A program made the position numbers and the translations under genes. The notes under the pieces were generated by a model. It searched no databases and was not told where the DNA came from. It saw only the letters and a program-made list of their open reading frames with translations. Below, one piece after another: positions 1 through 10,466 of a stretch of 64,000 bases of DNA. The DNA is from Arsenophonus sp046530765. GTDB lineage: Bacteria; Pseudomonadota; Gammaproteobacteria; Enterobacterales; Enterobacteriaceae. The number at the start of each line of letters is the position of its first letter. The stretch's first letter is position 1. The stretch is taken from contig JBHEQS010000001.1 in assembly GCA_046530765.1 (NCBI GenBank), positions 62,001-126,000 of the forward strand. Reading direction: 5' to 3'.

Positions 1-1218
1 TGAAGATTGATAATAAATAGCTGAACAATCAATATGTAACCACCCATTATGATAATTTTCAACAAAATATGATAAAAAAGCAGCCGCTGTACTGGCGCCT
101 GCAGTGTGATAAGGTGATGCAATATTATTTATATCAGCAAATACAGATGGTAATTGTTTGCGGTGAAATTCTGCTAGTGGTAATCTCCAAAAAAGTTCAT
201 TTTCTATTTCCGATATATATATAAATTCAGAAACTAATTTATCATCAAAACTCAATATTGAATTGTAATCATTACCTACTGCTATTTTTGCTGCGCCAGT
301 TAATGTTGCGGCGTCAATAATTAATTCTGGATTTTCTTTACATGCATCTATCAACCCATCAGCCAAAACAAGTCTTCCCTCTGCATCAGTATTTGTAACT
401 TCAACAGATTTTCCATTGCGGTAGCGAATAATATCACCTAATTTTAAAGCATTACCATTAATCATGTTGTCTGCAATGCAAAGAAATAGTTTTACTCGTC
501 TTTTTAGGCCTTTACTTATTGCTAAGGCCAATGCCCCAGTTAATATTGCTGCTCCACCCATATCTGCTTTCATTGAATTCATTGATGAAGATGTTTTTAT
601 ACTATAACCACCAGAATCAAATGTGATGCCCTTTCCTACTAAACAAGCAAATACAGGTTCTTTTAAATTATTAGTTGGATTATAATCTAATACTAATAAT
701 GCCGGCTGTCGACTTGATGCTCTCCCTACAGTATAAATACCAGCATATTTTTGTTTTGCTAAATCTTCACCTTGAATGATTTGATATTTAATATTATCTT
801 TTATTATTTCAAATAATAAGTTAACACTACGTTGTCCTAGTTGCTCTGGAGATAATTCTTCAGAAGAGGTATTAATTATATCTCGCACCCAATCAATAAT
901 TCGTATACGATACTGTAATTCTTTTTTTTCATTTTCAGGTAAATTTGGCCACTCAATAGAACGAAGCCTACTTGGTGCCCTAAAACCTTGCCAAAATGCC
1001 CAACTTTTCTCTAAGTCCCATCCATTGCCTTCTAACATAACATGCTGTATACCATAATTGTCTAATTTGCGACCAGCACTTTGGATAGTACACAGCTTTG
1101 ATTGTTGATTTAGATGAATAACTACTTCTTTTTGGTTGAAACTTATTAATGCATTTTTTCCCCAACAAGGCGAGGCTTCTTGATAAGATAGCGATACTTT
1201 TATTATTTGATTCTCCAT
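1..1218 (-). CDS. pepB: Peptidase B (leucyl aminopeptidase family M17), 3' end outside window
   Basis: Cytosolic M17 aminopeptidase that removes N-terminal residues from peptides, with two metal ions per active site. The 406 codons read on the minus strand align end to end with E. coli PepB (427 aa), so about 20 C-terminal residues lie beyond the left edge. The catalytic and metal residues are all present: K196, D201 and K208 in VGKGITFDSGGYSIK, D219 in DMGGAA, and D278, E280 and R282 in NTDAEGRLVLAD. The start ATG at 1218 gives MENQIIKVSL, matching the E. coli N-terminus; no strong Shine-Dalgarno precedes it. PepB rather than PepA is chosen from the N-terminal match and from its place downstream of the isc locus, as in E. 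coli. The genes that should sit between it and iscS are gone, so its transcription source is unclear. Confidence 0.93.
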   Translation of the reverse strand, partial: MENQIIKVSLSYQEASPCWGKNALISFNQKEVVIHLNQQSKLCTIQSAGRKLDNYGIQHVMLEGNGWDLEKSWAFWQGFRAPSRLRSIEWPNLPENEKKELQYRIRIIDWVRDIINTSSEELSPEQLGQRSVNLLFEIIKDNIKYQIIQGEDLAKQKYAGIYTVGRASSRQPALLVLDYNPTNNLKEPVFACLVGKGITFDSGGYSIKTSSSMNSMKADMGGAAILTGALALAISKGLKRRVKLFLCIADNMINGNALKLGDIIRYRNGKSVEVTNTDAEGRLVLADGLIDACKENPELIIDAATLTGAAKIAVGNDYNSILSFDDKLVSEFIYISEIENELFWRLPLAEFHRKQLPSVFADINNIASPYHTAGASTAAAFLSYFVENYHNGWLHIDCSAIYYQSS

Positions 1219-3770
1219 TCCATCTTACCACCATAATTTGTTATATTATATTTATAAAATAATTTATAAATAATAAAATTTAAATAAATAGAGACTATTA
1301 TAAATCAATTAGCTATACTATACTATAGTATATAAGTTTAACAATCATTTTATATACCATAGTCGTATGATTTTTTATACAATGTTAATTTTGTCTATAG
1401 TGATTATAGTGATTTGTGCAATTAATATCAATTTTTAAAATTCTAATAATTTATAAGTTAATTTGTATGATTATATCTATAATTTTAATCTGCTCGCTTA
1501 GTATATATCTATTCAATATATTTTTAAAATGATATAGTATGCATTAATATTGATCTAGAATATATTTCTAATTTGATTGTTACAAAAATAACATTGTATT
1601 TTACAAATTAGTTAGTTATAGAATTTTTATTCTAAACCAGTATATTGAAGTTATTTATAAACATATTTCAGCAGTTTTATATAATTAATATATTATTATA
1701 GTATAGATTTATTCTTCACTATGTTTATCCACATTGTTCAATCTTAAGCGTATCTATTTGTTCCGTGTTAAAGTGTTACTTAAAAAGTAGATTATACATA
1801 TATGTTATTAGACTTTTATACTCATTTATTTTAAGTTTACTTTTCTTATAAAAAACTCATTAAATAATTTAATAATTATTTTGCTTATTTGATAAATTAT
1901 TGTATATATTACAATTAATTTTGCAGAAAAAATAGTGTATACTTAACTCTATAGTTATTTATTTGGTTAATCGAAAAATCTATATTAGTTTAATTTGCAT
2001 ATAGCTTAATCATTTGATTAGTTTACACAGTTTACAGCATATCTTTTTTTTAACAATTTTATATCAATGTAACGATACATTCATCAACTATTATTATATT
2101 AAATCATTTTAAATATATGTTATAACAAAATATATAATTTATCTAGTATAAAAAAATATTTTATATCTGTATTTGCTATCAATAATTATTTGTTATTAAT
2201 TTTAGTCATTATTATATAGTTTACTATCAATATCATTTAATTTCACTTGTAACTAAATCTGAGAAATTCATAACTAGATAATTATATGTATTATAGTAGA
2301 TACATGAGATTTTATTGTTATTCTACATTTTGCAATATTAATTTAACGTATTAGTTTTCAACTATATCAAAGCAATAAATATATGTCTTGCACTTTTTTA
2401 ATAATGTTACTCTAACTAAGATTTCTTTTGTTATCATAATATATAAATTATTTCGTTTCTATTCCGCTTTAACTAATAGTAACTTATTATATAATTTAAA
2501 TAGTTTGTAATTTTTATTCATTATTTTTATATAGTGTTGATATCATAATTATAGTTAAGTATTAACCATCTTTGTTATTACAGAGTTAGCTATATTATCA
2601 TTTCTATTTTCTGTTTTATTATAATATTATATAATATTAGTACATATAAATTATGATAATAGACCTTTTTATTTAAATCGTGTAATTTTTTATTTATACA
2701 TTTAAATTAAAGATAACAAAATGTCTAATTCAAATATTAAGTTTATTAGATTATCCAACTTTACCAATTTTTGCAATTTATAATTTTTATATTTATAAAA
2801 TTAGAATTTACTTGAAGATTTTTAGATATCTTTTCATACTAAACGCATTTATAATTTTATATGAATTTATAATTTAATTAATATTAAATCACCACACCAC
2901 GGTTTAATATAATTTACATTTCATAATTTTTATTAATTAACACAATTAAATATTTATTCGTACTGTTTAAATTAAACAAATAAAAACTTAAAGCTTAACT
3001 TTCTATGTAATAAATTATTCAGTTTAATATTTTTATTAAAAATATTTATTAAGTAATATCCTAGAAATAATTTCTATAATATTTTATTTTAAGTTTCAAT
3101 GATTTTTATTAAATTAATTTAATTTCAATATCAATTAGTGCGTCTTGATAAATTTAATAGTTTTTTTAAATAAGTTTTAAGATAAATATCTTAAAACTTA
3201 TTTAAATTACACCACTATTTATTTATTCAAAACTTACAATCAAACCAAAAAATAAAATATATTATCAATATTTTTTATTATACTTGATAGTATATAAAAA
3301 TATATCTATTGCTAAATTTGTATTATTTAATATTAGTTAATGACTTAAATAAATCTAAATCAATTGATTAACCTTTAGATTTTCTAAAATGTTATTATTT
3401 AAATTAAATTCATTGTAAAATATATAATGATAAGAATCAGAAGAATGAAATTTCTTGTTAATATGTTAAACATTGATATTTCAACATAAAACAGTATCAA
3501 ATTAATTAATATTTTACACTAATATAACATCATTTAGTGAGATGATTTAATCTAATATAATATAATTATATTAAGACTATAAATAAAGTTATGTAAAATG
3601 CTTAATGAAATAAAGTATTAATGCGTATAGTAGTCATTTGTATATTTATTATATTATTTAATTCTGTTTTGATTAAAAATGTATGATGTTTAAATTTTTA
3701 TAAAAACTAATTTAGTTAGATCATTATTAATAGTTTTTTATTATTTAATAAATAATTGGGTTTTATCAAT

Positions 3771-3798
3771 ATAATTTTATCAATATAATTAATTATTA
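3771..3798. repeat. 14-bp tandem duplication
   Basis: Two perfect adjacent copies of TTTTATCAATATAA. It lies in non-coding AT-rich DNA and was probably made by replication slippage. Confidence 0.8.
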
Positions 3799-4814
3799 AA
3801 ATTTCAATTATTAAATATTACCAATGATTTAGTTGCTGACTATCTTATAAATTTTCTTATCTATTTAATTAATTTAAATTTTAATTTTAATTTCGTCATT
3901 TTTATATTATTTTTTTTCTGAAAAGTTAATTATGGATAATAAATCTAAATGTATTTTTAAATGATCATTGTGCTCACATTTATAGAAAACTAAGTAAGAT
4001 ATTTTATAAAAGAATAGATAAACTAAAAATAACAATAACTAACTATATTACATTATTCTATTATAGATATTCTATATTATCTATTATCGAAAATTTATGT
4101 AAAGTGGCAAAATTTCTGCATTTTATTAATAAAAATATATAGTATTTAGAATATATTTTAAATATAACATAAAATATTTTTAAGTTAATTAACAAAATAT
4201 GTAATGTAAGGTTTAATAAAAAAAATTACTATTTAATATAATTCAGATCAAGACATTTACTTTAAAATACAGATCTAAAATAGTAATGTATTAATTTTAA
4301 TTAATTAAAATTAATACATTATTCTAAAAAATAATAAATTATTAAAAAAACTATTTACAAAAAAATATTCTATAATATAATTTATGTAAAGTATTTTAAT
4401 AAATTATTTTATCTTTTAATCCACGAAATTAATTAATAAAGTGTATTTAATTAATATATAAATTTTTCATCTACTTTAAATATAAAGTCTGTTACTATCT
4501 ATCTAATTTCAATCTAAGTATAACTAAAATTAGTTAATGATATTTATCATAATTAGTTATATTTTAAAATCTATAAGTGCAAATAATAATGTTTTTATAT
4601 TATAAAAGGCGGTGAATTATATATATTTTACAGTAAAAAGATTATCAAATTATCTCAATATAGCATTCAGTTATACTCAGTCAATAAAAATAAAAAAATA
4701 TCTTGTGATGTTATAATTTAAATATAAAAAGCATATACTGTAAAATTATAAACTGAGTTAATAGTTTATTTTTATAAAAAAATGATATCTTATAACAGAT
4801 GAAATTAATTTATT

Positions 4815-4865
4815 TAAAAATATATAATACCTACTTACTATGTAAGTAGGTATTATATATTTTTA
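4815..4865. repeat. 24-bp perfect hairpin, terminator-like
   Basis: Arms 4815-4838 and 4842-4865 are perfectly complementary with a 3-nt loop. The stem contains a GC-bearing core (CCTACTTAC against GTAAGTAGG), and the right arm runs into TTTTTATTT. It has the shape of an intrinsic terminator, but no gene is left beside it. It may be the surviving terminator of an erased isc-region gene. Confidence 0.7.
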
Positions 4866-5432
4866 TTTACTAGTGGTGCGATATAATAACTATATTTTCT
4901 AATTTACATTTCATGTTTTATGCTTGATGCTTGCCGTTAAGATGATTATTTAAATATTTTAAAATAAATTTGAAATATAATTAATTTTTCTTATTTTATT
5001 TTTATAACTTTTGCAAGTTTATTATTTATTAATTAATAAATAATAAACAATAATATTAAACTTTTAGTGTTTTAAATAAGAGATATAATAATTTATTAAC
5101 TAAAATAATAATTTGAATCTTGTTATACTTTTCATTTTTAGCAATTTGTTCACTGTAAAAATAATTAGTTAATAACTAACTGTATATTGTTGGAATTTAA
5201 GTTCTTATAAATTTGATAATATCTTTATTTATAAATTATGAATTACTTCAATCAACAAATTTTATTACATATGAATCAGTATACTGCGTCAAACTAATAT
5301 TATGTGGTATGTTATATTCTAACCTAGATAATTTATAATAATTCTATAAAATTCAGTCAAATAAATAATTTATATAAATAGTTTTTTAACTTATTTATCT
5401 TATTTTTAAAGATTGTCAATATAATTAAATTT

Positions 5433-5570
5433 AGAAACAGAACTTGATTTTATTAAAAAATAGTATGTTTTACATATTAAACTGCTTACTCTTACTATTA
5501 TTCTTATTATTACTCTTATATACGAAACGCTTTAATTATTTATTTTTTAATAAAATCAAGTTCTGTTTCT
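5433..5570. repeat. 30-bp perfect inverted repeat with 78-nt spacer
   Basis: Arms 5433-5462 and 5541-5570 are exact reverse complements with no mismatch. The spacer is pyrimidine-rich (repeated CTTACT and TTATTA units). The repeat lies about 460 bp past the iscS stop. No open frame crosses it. It could be the stem of a transcribed RNA, the ends of a lost small insertion, or a recent inverted duplication. Confidence 0.85.
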
Positions 5571-6030
5571 TTGTATTATCTATTATGACTTATAGTCTTT
5601 ATTTATATAAATAGTTCATAAAATATTTTATATTATATGAGTTAACATAAAATACTCAAAGTTAGTACTAATAAGTTATATAAATAAAGGCAAATTAATA
5701 TTATTAAAAAAGTGATATTAATTATATTAATTTACTTATCTTAGCTATTTATTTTTTTAAAGTTTGAAATAGTAATATTAATTCTACTTTCTATCAAAAT
5801 AGAATTATAAATTTTAAATAATAAGAGTTTCGTACAGTCTCTTGAACTTCGTTTACTTTATTGGTAATAAATTATAGATATTATAAATAATAACTGTAAA
5901 TTTTACATTTATATTCTTAATGATATTAAATCAATTAACTTTGTATTATATTTTATATATATCTGTAATATAATACAATTATTATTTACAAGTAAATCAT
6001 CTTTGAACAAATTTTCGTAATATAGGTTTC

Positions 6031-7254
6031 TTAAAGATTATTAATCTGTTCAGTGTTATTCTTGTTAAGATTAACATCATTCTTATATATCTTGTATAAT
6101 GGGAAGATATTACGCAATCTAGCTATTTCACTTCTTATTACTTTAATTGAGTAATCGATTTCTTCTTCTGTAGTAAAACGACCAAATGAGAATCGAATTG
6201 AACTATATGCTAATTCATCATTTATTCCTAATGCTTTTAGTACATGTGAAGGTTCGATATTTGCTGACGTACATGCTGAGCCTGATGATACAGCTAAATC
6301 TTTAAGTGCAAGCAACAGAGATTCACCTTTCACATAGTTAAAACTAACATTAAGAATGTGAGGTGCGCTATTTTTTAAATTACCATTAAGATAAACTTCT
6401 TTGATATTTTTGATACCATTCCATAATCTGTTGTGTAATGCTCGTAATCTATTAGATTCTGACGTCATTTCTACTTTAGCAATCCTGTAAGCTTCCCCCA
6501 TACCTACAATCTGATGTACAGGTAGCGTTCCTGAACGCATCCCTAATTCATGACCGCCGCCATGTTGTTGTGGTTCAAGCTCAACACGTGGTTTGCTTCT
6601 AACGTAAAGTGCACCTATTCCCATAGGACCACATAATTTATGTGCTGAAAAAGACATTAAATCAACTTTCAGTTCATTTAAATCTATTGGTAATTTACCA
6701 ATAGATTGTGTCGCATCAACATGAAAAATAATACCTAAATTTCTACAAATCTCACCAATAGACGCAATATTTTGAATAATACCAATTTCATTATTAACAT
6801 GCATGATAGAGACTAAAATTGTATCAATACGTATAGCTGATTCAAGCTCGTCTAAATTAATAAGGCCAGTATTTTGTGGAGAAAGGTAAGTTACTTCAAA
6901 ATCTTTACTCTCAAGATAAGAACAGGTATCTAAAACCGCTTTATGTTCTGTTTTGCTTGTAATAATATGTTTACCTTTTTTCTTATATAAATTAGCAACA
7001 CCTTTCAAAGCCAAATTATCTGATTCAGTCGCCCCTGAGGTAAAAATAATCTCTCGAGAATCAGCATTGATTAGATCAGCGATTTGGTTTCTTGCAATAT
7101 CAATAGCTTCTTCAGCCTGCCACCCAAAAATATGAGAACGTGATGATGGATTCCCAAACTTGTCATCTACAGTCATATATTGAAACATTTTTTCAGCAAC
7201 ACGAGGATCAATTGGTGTTGTCGCAGAATAATCTAAATAAATCGGTAATTTCAT
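6031..7254 (-). CDS. iscS: Cysteine desulfurase IscS
   Basis: PLP-dependent class V aminotransferase-fold enzyme (407 aa; E. coli 404) that takes sulfur from cysteine onto its own cysteine as a persulfide, for Fe-S assembly and tRNA thiolation. Numbering matches E. coli without gaps: H104, D180, Q183, the PLP lysine K206 (SAHK) and the persulfide C328 (SSGSACTS) are present. The start ATG has GGAGA about 10 nt upstream. Oddities: the basic patch R220/R223/R225/R237, which binds ferredoxin, CyaY and IscX in E. coli, reads S220, R223, E225, L237. The C-terminal tail, which contacts IscU, has lost its aromatic residues and ends in an Asn-rich extension. It stands alone: iscR upstream and iscU-iscA-hscBA-fdx-iscX downstream are absent here. 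Retention for tRNA thiolation or another sulfur relay is an inference. Confidence 0.97.
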   Translation of the reverse strand: MKLPIYLDYSATTPIDPRVAEKMFQYMTVDDKFGNPSSRSHIFGWQAEEAIDIARNQIADLINADSREIIFTSGATESDNLALKGVANLYKKKGKHIITSKTEHKAVLDTCSYLESKDFEVTYLSPQNTGLINLDELESAIRIDTILVSIMHVNNEIGIIQNIASIGEICRNLGIIFHVDATQSIGKLPIDLNELKVDLMSFSAHKLCGPMGIGALYVRSKPRVELEPQQHGGGHELGMRSGTLPVHQIVGMGEAYRIAKVEMTSESNRLRALHNRLWNGIKNIKEVYLNGNLKNSAPHILNVSFNYVKGESLLLALKDLAVSSGSACTSANIEPSHVLKALGINDELAYSSIRFSFGRFTTEEEIDYSIKVIRSEIARLRNIFPLYKIYKNDVNLNKNNTEQINNL

Positions 7255-7928
7255 TCACTCATTATCTCCATAATAAAAATTTATTAAAATTTTATAACTT
7301 TATAAATACTTTATTTTTTACAGAATAATTTAAATTATGTCGAATTGGAGTATTGGTTGAATTAATAAATTTCTATTATATTATTTTTATTGTTATATTA
7401 ACGATAAGTTGCTCCTGTATTTATAATTATTTCATATTACAAGACAAATTAAATAATTATATTTACTTTAACATAGTTATTTCTTCACATGCAAATTGTT
7501 ATATTAATAGGATTATTAATATAACAATTAATTTAATCGATAAAATGTTCTCGTTATATTAAAAAAATAGCTACATTTTTTTTGCAAACAAAATGCTAAA
7601 GACTAGTTTAATTTTATGAAGTTAATAAAAGTTTCTTGAAATAAGAAATTAAAAGCACATTGGAGTTTTTATATATTTATTAATCAATAGAGCTATACTA
7701 AATCTTTGAATGTAAATCTACATCTAAAATAAAATTACTACTTAACTCTTTTAAAAGCAAGTCATCATACATAATATACATAGTTAAATTTTATAAAACT
7801 TATGTTAATCTTAAATATTTTAGTCAACAACTTAATAAAACAATCTATTAAAATATTAGTTATGTTGATTTTAAATCAAAAATCTGAAATAGAATAAAAT
7901 TTTATAATTTATTTATGATTTATTAAAA

Positions 7929-7957
7929 AAATATATTACAATGTATGTAATATATTT
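7929..7957. repeat. 11-bp-arm inverted repeat
   Basis: Arms 7929-7939 and 7947-7957 are perfectly complementary with a 7-nt loop. It sits 13 bp before the larger palindrome at 7971-7998. All-AT arms apart from one C-G pair, so chance is possible. Confidence 0.5.
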
Positions 7958-7970
7958 AGAGATTATTTTA

Positions 7971-7998
7971 ATTCATATATAAGCGCTTATATATGAAT
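7971..7998. repeat. 28-bp perfect palindrome centred on AGCGCT
   Basis: The halves 7971-7984 and 7985-7998 are exact reverse complements with no loop; the centre is AAGCGCTT. Together with the IR at 7929-7957 it lies about 490 bp upstream of suhB. It could be an old operator or a terminator relic between erased iscR and trmJ; no function is visible. Confidence 0.75.
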
Positions 7999-8227
7999 AT
8001 TTTATGTATTATACTTAATATTTGTTATATATCAAGTATTATTTTTATTTATTGCTATATATTACATGTTAATTTCATAATAGTTTTATTGAACAATTGT
8101 TAGTTAAACTAATTTAACTATTTTTAAAATTAGTTTATATTTAAAAATTACATTGTAGTAAAAATAATATCTAATAATACAGATACTTGATGAGCGTTTT
8201 TATTCACATAATATCTATTATAATCAT

Positions 8228-8259
8228 ATTTATGATAAAGTATATTTATGATAAAGTAT
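8228..8259. repeat. 16-bp tandem duplication
   Basis: Two perfect adjacent copies of ATTTATGATAAAGTAT, upstream of suhB. Probably slippage. Confidence 0.8.
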
Positions 8260-8485
8260 TAGTATAGATATATATTTAATTAATAAATTATTTAATTAAA
8301 CCTAATCTAATGTTTCTACAATATTAAATTTTAACCAAATTAATTAATATTTTGTTATGTCTCTGTTTAATTTTGTTCTTTTATTAAACTAATAATATTG
8401 AATATTAATAGTTATATTTATGAGTTTCTGATATAGTGTAAAACTTGATTAATTATTGTTCTTTAACATTTTGGTAAAATAATCA

Positions 8486-9274
8486 ATGAATCCAATGTTA
8501 AACATTGCCATACGAGCCATTCGTCAAGCAGGTAATTTTATTGCTAAAAGATATGAAAAACCTGCTATTGAAATACCGATAAAAAGTAAAAATAACTTTG
8601 TAATTAATATTGATAAAAAAGCAGAACAAATTATTATTGAAGTTATTCAAAAATATTATCCCACACATAGCATTCTTACTGAAGAAATAGGTCAAATACT
8701 AGGAGAAAAAAAAGATATTCAATGGATTGTCAATCCATTAGATGGTATAATTAATTTCAGTAAACGCTTACCACATTTTTCTGTTTCTATAGCTGCATGC
8801 ATTAACGGGCGCACAGAAATATCAGCAGTATATAATCCTATGCTTAATGAGCTATTTACCTCTGTCCGAGGACAGGGAGTGCAATTAAATGGTTATCGTC
8901 TTCGGCTTAAAAATATAAATGAGTTAGGATGTGCAATAATAGCTACTAGTTTTCCATTTAAAATTAAACAACATTCAGATGCTTATTTTAATATTGTTTC
9001 AAAACTATTTAAAAAATGTGCAGATTTTCGCCATACAGGTTCTTCAGCTTTAAATTTAGCATATGTTGCAGCTGGTCGTATAGATGCTTTTTTTGAAATT
9101 GGTTTAAAGCCATGGGATTTTAAAGCTGGAGAGCTATTAGTTCGTGAATCAGGCGGGATTGTAACAAGTTTTATTGACGGACAGAATTGTTTTTATTCTG
9201 AAAATATGCTAGCAGGAAGTCCATGGATAGTAAAAAAAATTCTTCTAGAAATACAGACTGAATTAACTAATTAA
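8486..9274 (+). CDS. suhB: SuhB, inositol-monophosphatase family, with a substituted active site
   Basis: 262 aa (E. coli SuhB 267). In E. coli the protein has inositol monophosphatase activity and, separately, acts with the Nus factors in rRNA antitermination and rRNA folding. The fold motifs are easy to follow: TEEIG (E66/E67), the loop NPLDGIINF (83-91) and PWDFKAGELL (D211). The family motif is DPLDGTTNF: the first catalytic Asp is Asn here (N83, codon AAT) and the following Thr is Ile (I88). A second site, NNFVINID against E. coli NDFVTNVD, shows the same D-to-N and T-to-I pair. All fit GC-to-AT changes. Phosphatase activity is therefore doubtful, while the fold looks kept. No Shine-Dalgarno is seen; TGGTAAAAT (extended -10-like, 8472-8480) ends 5 nt before the ATG, so the mRNA may be nearly leaderless. 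Confidence 0.93.
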   Translation: MNPMLNIAIRAIRQAGNFIAKRYEKPAIEIPIKSKNNFVINIDKKAEQIIIEVIQKYYPTHSILTEEIGQILGEKKDIQWIVNPLDGIINFSKRLPHFSVSIAACINGRTEISAVYNPMLNELFTSVRGQGVQLNGYRLRLKNINELGCAIIATSFPFKIKQHSDAYFNIVSKLFKKCADFRHTGSSALNLAYVAAGRIDAFFEIGLKPWDFKAGELLVRESGGIVTSFIDGQNCFYSENMLAGSPWIVKKILLEIQTELTN

Positions 9275-9827
9275 TTAAAATATCAACAAACTTAACTTAG
9301 ATTTTATAGTAAAAACATAGTTTAGATAATATATAAATATATTATAATTATATTCTATTTTAAGATTTAGCATATTTCAATATGCTTATTTAAGCATAGA
9401 GTTATATAGTTTTTTTATAAAAAAACATGAAATTTATATATATTACTTAATTTTTAAAATACTAGTAATTTGTTTATAGTTTTTAATATTTTCATAATAT
9501 TTTTATATATTAACTATGAATAAAGTTCGTTATAAATAACAATAAGATTATCAAATAATTTTGTTAATTGTTTTAATAATCATGCCAACTATGATAAATA
9601 TATAGTTTATTTTTATAATTTAAAAGCAGTCCATGACTAAAATAAAATTAAATAATGTAATTAATTTGTAATATTAACAATATAAATTTTAATAAATAAT
9701 TTACTTCATTATTATTTGGTACTTTGTATTTTACTGAAAATTATTTAATTAAAAATGTAAAATATTTAATATATATAAAGAATATATAAATTTAAAATTA
9801 TATATTTAAACTAGTTTTATTAACTAG

Positions 9828-9863
9828 TTGTATTTGTATTTGTAGTTGTAGTTGTAGTTGTAG
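9828..9863. repeat. Hexanucleotide tandem repeat
   Basis: Six units: two of TTGTAT followed by four of TTGTAG, then TAATAATAAC. Non-coding; a likely variable-number repeat. Confidence 0.9.
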
Positions 9864-10424
9864 TAATAATAACTTTGTTTTTTTTAGATGCGTCTAAAAA
9901 ATTTACTTAAAGCAATAAATTATTAGTAGATATAATTTATAATGAATTATTATTTTAATTTTACTCTTAATAGTAAAGTAGTATTTTAGTAAAATTAAAT
10001 TAATTTTAAATAATATATAAAATAGTATTGAGCTTTAAGTAAAATATAATAATTTTAAGTATTAATCTTTTATAATTTAAGTAAAAATCAGTTTAGTTAC
10101 ATTAGTTCTGATTTACATAAAAATAAATATCGCTCTTAAAAGTTTATTGTAATTATTATCAATAAAATGTTTAAACAAAACATTACTTTAACAATAGGAT
10201 ATTAATTATCTTAAATCTCTATTTTTAAATATAACGTGTAATTAATAAAATTTACTTACATTAATTATAAAATAGATTCAATACTAAAAAATAATTTAAA
10301 AATACTTTTTATACTTTATATTTATTAAAACTAAATATTTAATAATAAAAATTTAATAAATTTATAATTATAGTAGTTGTTGTATAATTATATCGCTCTA
10401 TATATATTAATTTATTTACTAATC

Positions 10425-10466
10425 ATTACTTATTATTTAATTAATAAAAATTAAATAATAAGTAAT
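10425..10466. repeat. 18-bp perfect hairpin
   Basis: Arms 10425-10442 and 10449-10466 pair perfectly with a 6-nt loop. Nearly all AT (one C-G pair), in the middle of a desert. Confidence 0.65.

Larger units (their letters stand above)
1219..6030. other. Gene desert where iscU-iscA-hscB-hscA-fdx-iscX would lie
   Basis: No convincing coding sequence in 4.8 kb. In E. coli the six genes between iscS and pepB occupy a little under 4 kb, so this gap is about the expected length with the genes eroded beyond recognition by eye. It holds a 14-bp direct duplication (3771-3798), a 24-bp perfect hairpin (4815-4865) and a 30-bp perfect inverted repeat (5433-5570), listed separately. Confidence 0.7.
7255..8485. 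other. Gene desert where iscR and trmJ would lie
   Basis: 1.2 kb without a credible gene. In E. coli iscR and trmJ fill a similar length between iscS and the divergent suhB. A 69-codon frame at 7353-7562 is low-complexity Ile/Asn/Tyr and is judged to be chance. The stretch holds an 11-bp-arm hairpin (7929-7957), a 28-bp palindrome (7971-7998) and a 16-bp tandem duplication (8228-8259). Confidence 0.65.

Noticed and set aside
980..1234. 84-codon frame on the minus strand
   Set aside because: It overlaps pepB in another frame; the pepB frame is clearly the real one.
1725..1733. Perfect DnaA box TTATCCACA
   Set aside because: A single copy, with no cluster of further boxes and no origin genes nearby. 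In this much AT-rich sequence one match by chance is quite possible.
7353..7562. 69-codon open frame
   Set aside because: Ile/Asn/Tyr-rich low-complexity translation with no family resemblance and no Shine-Dalgarno, in the eroded iscR-trmJ gap. Expected by chance in AT-rich DNA.
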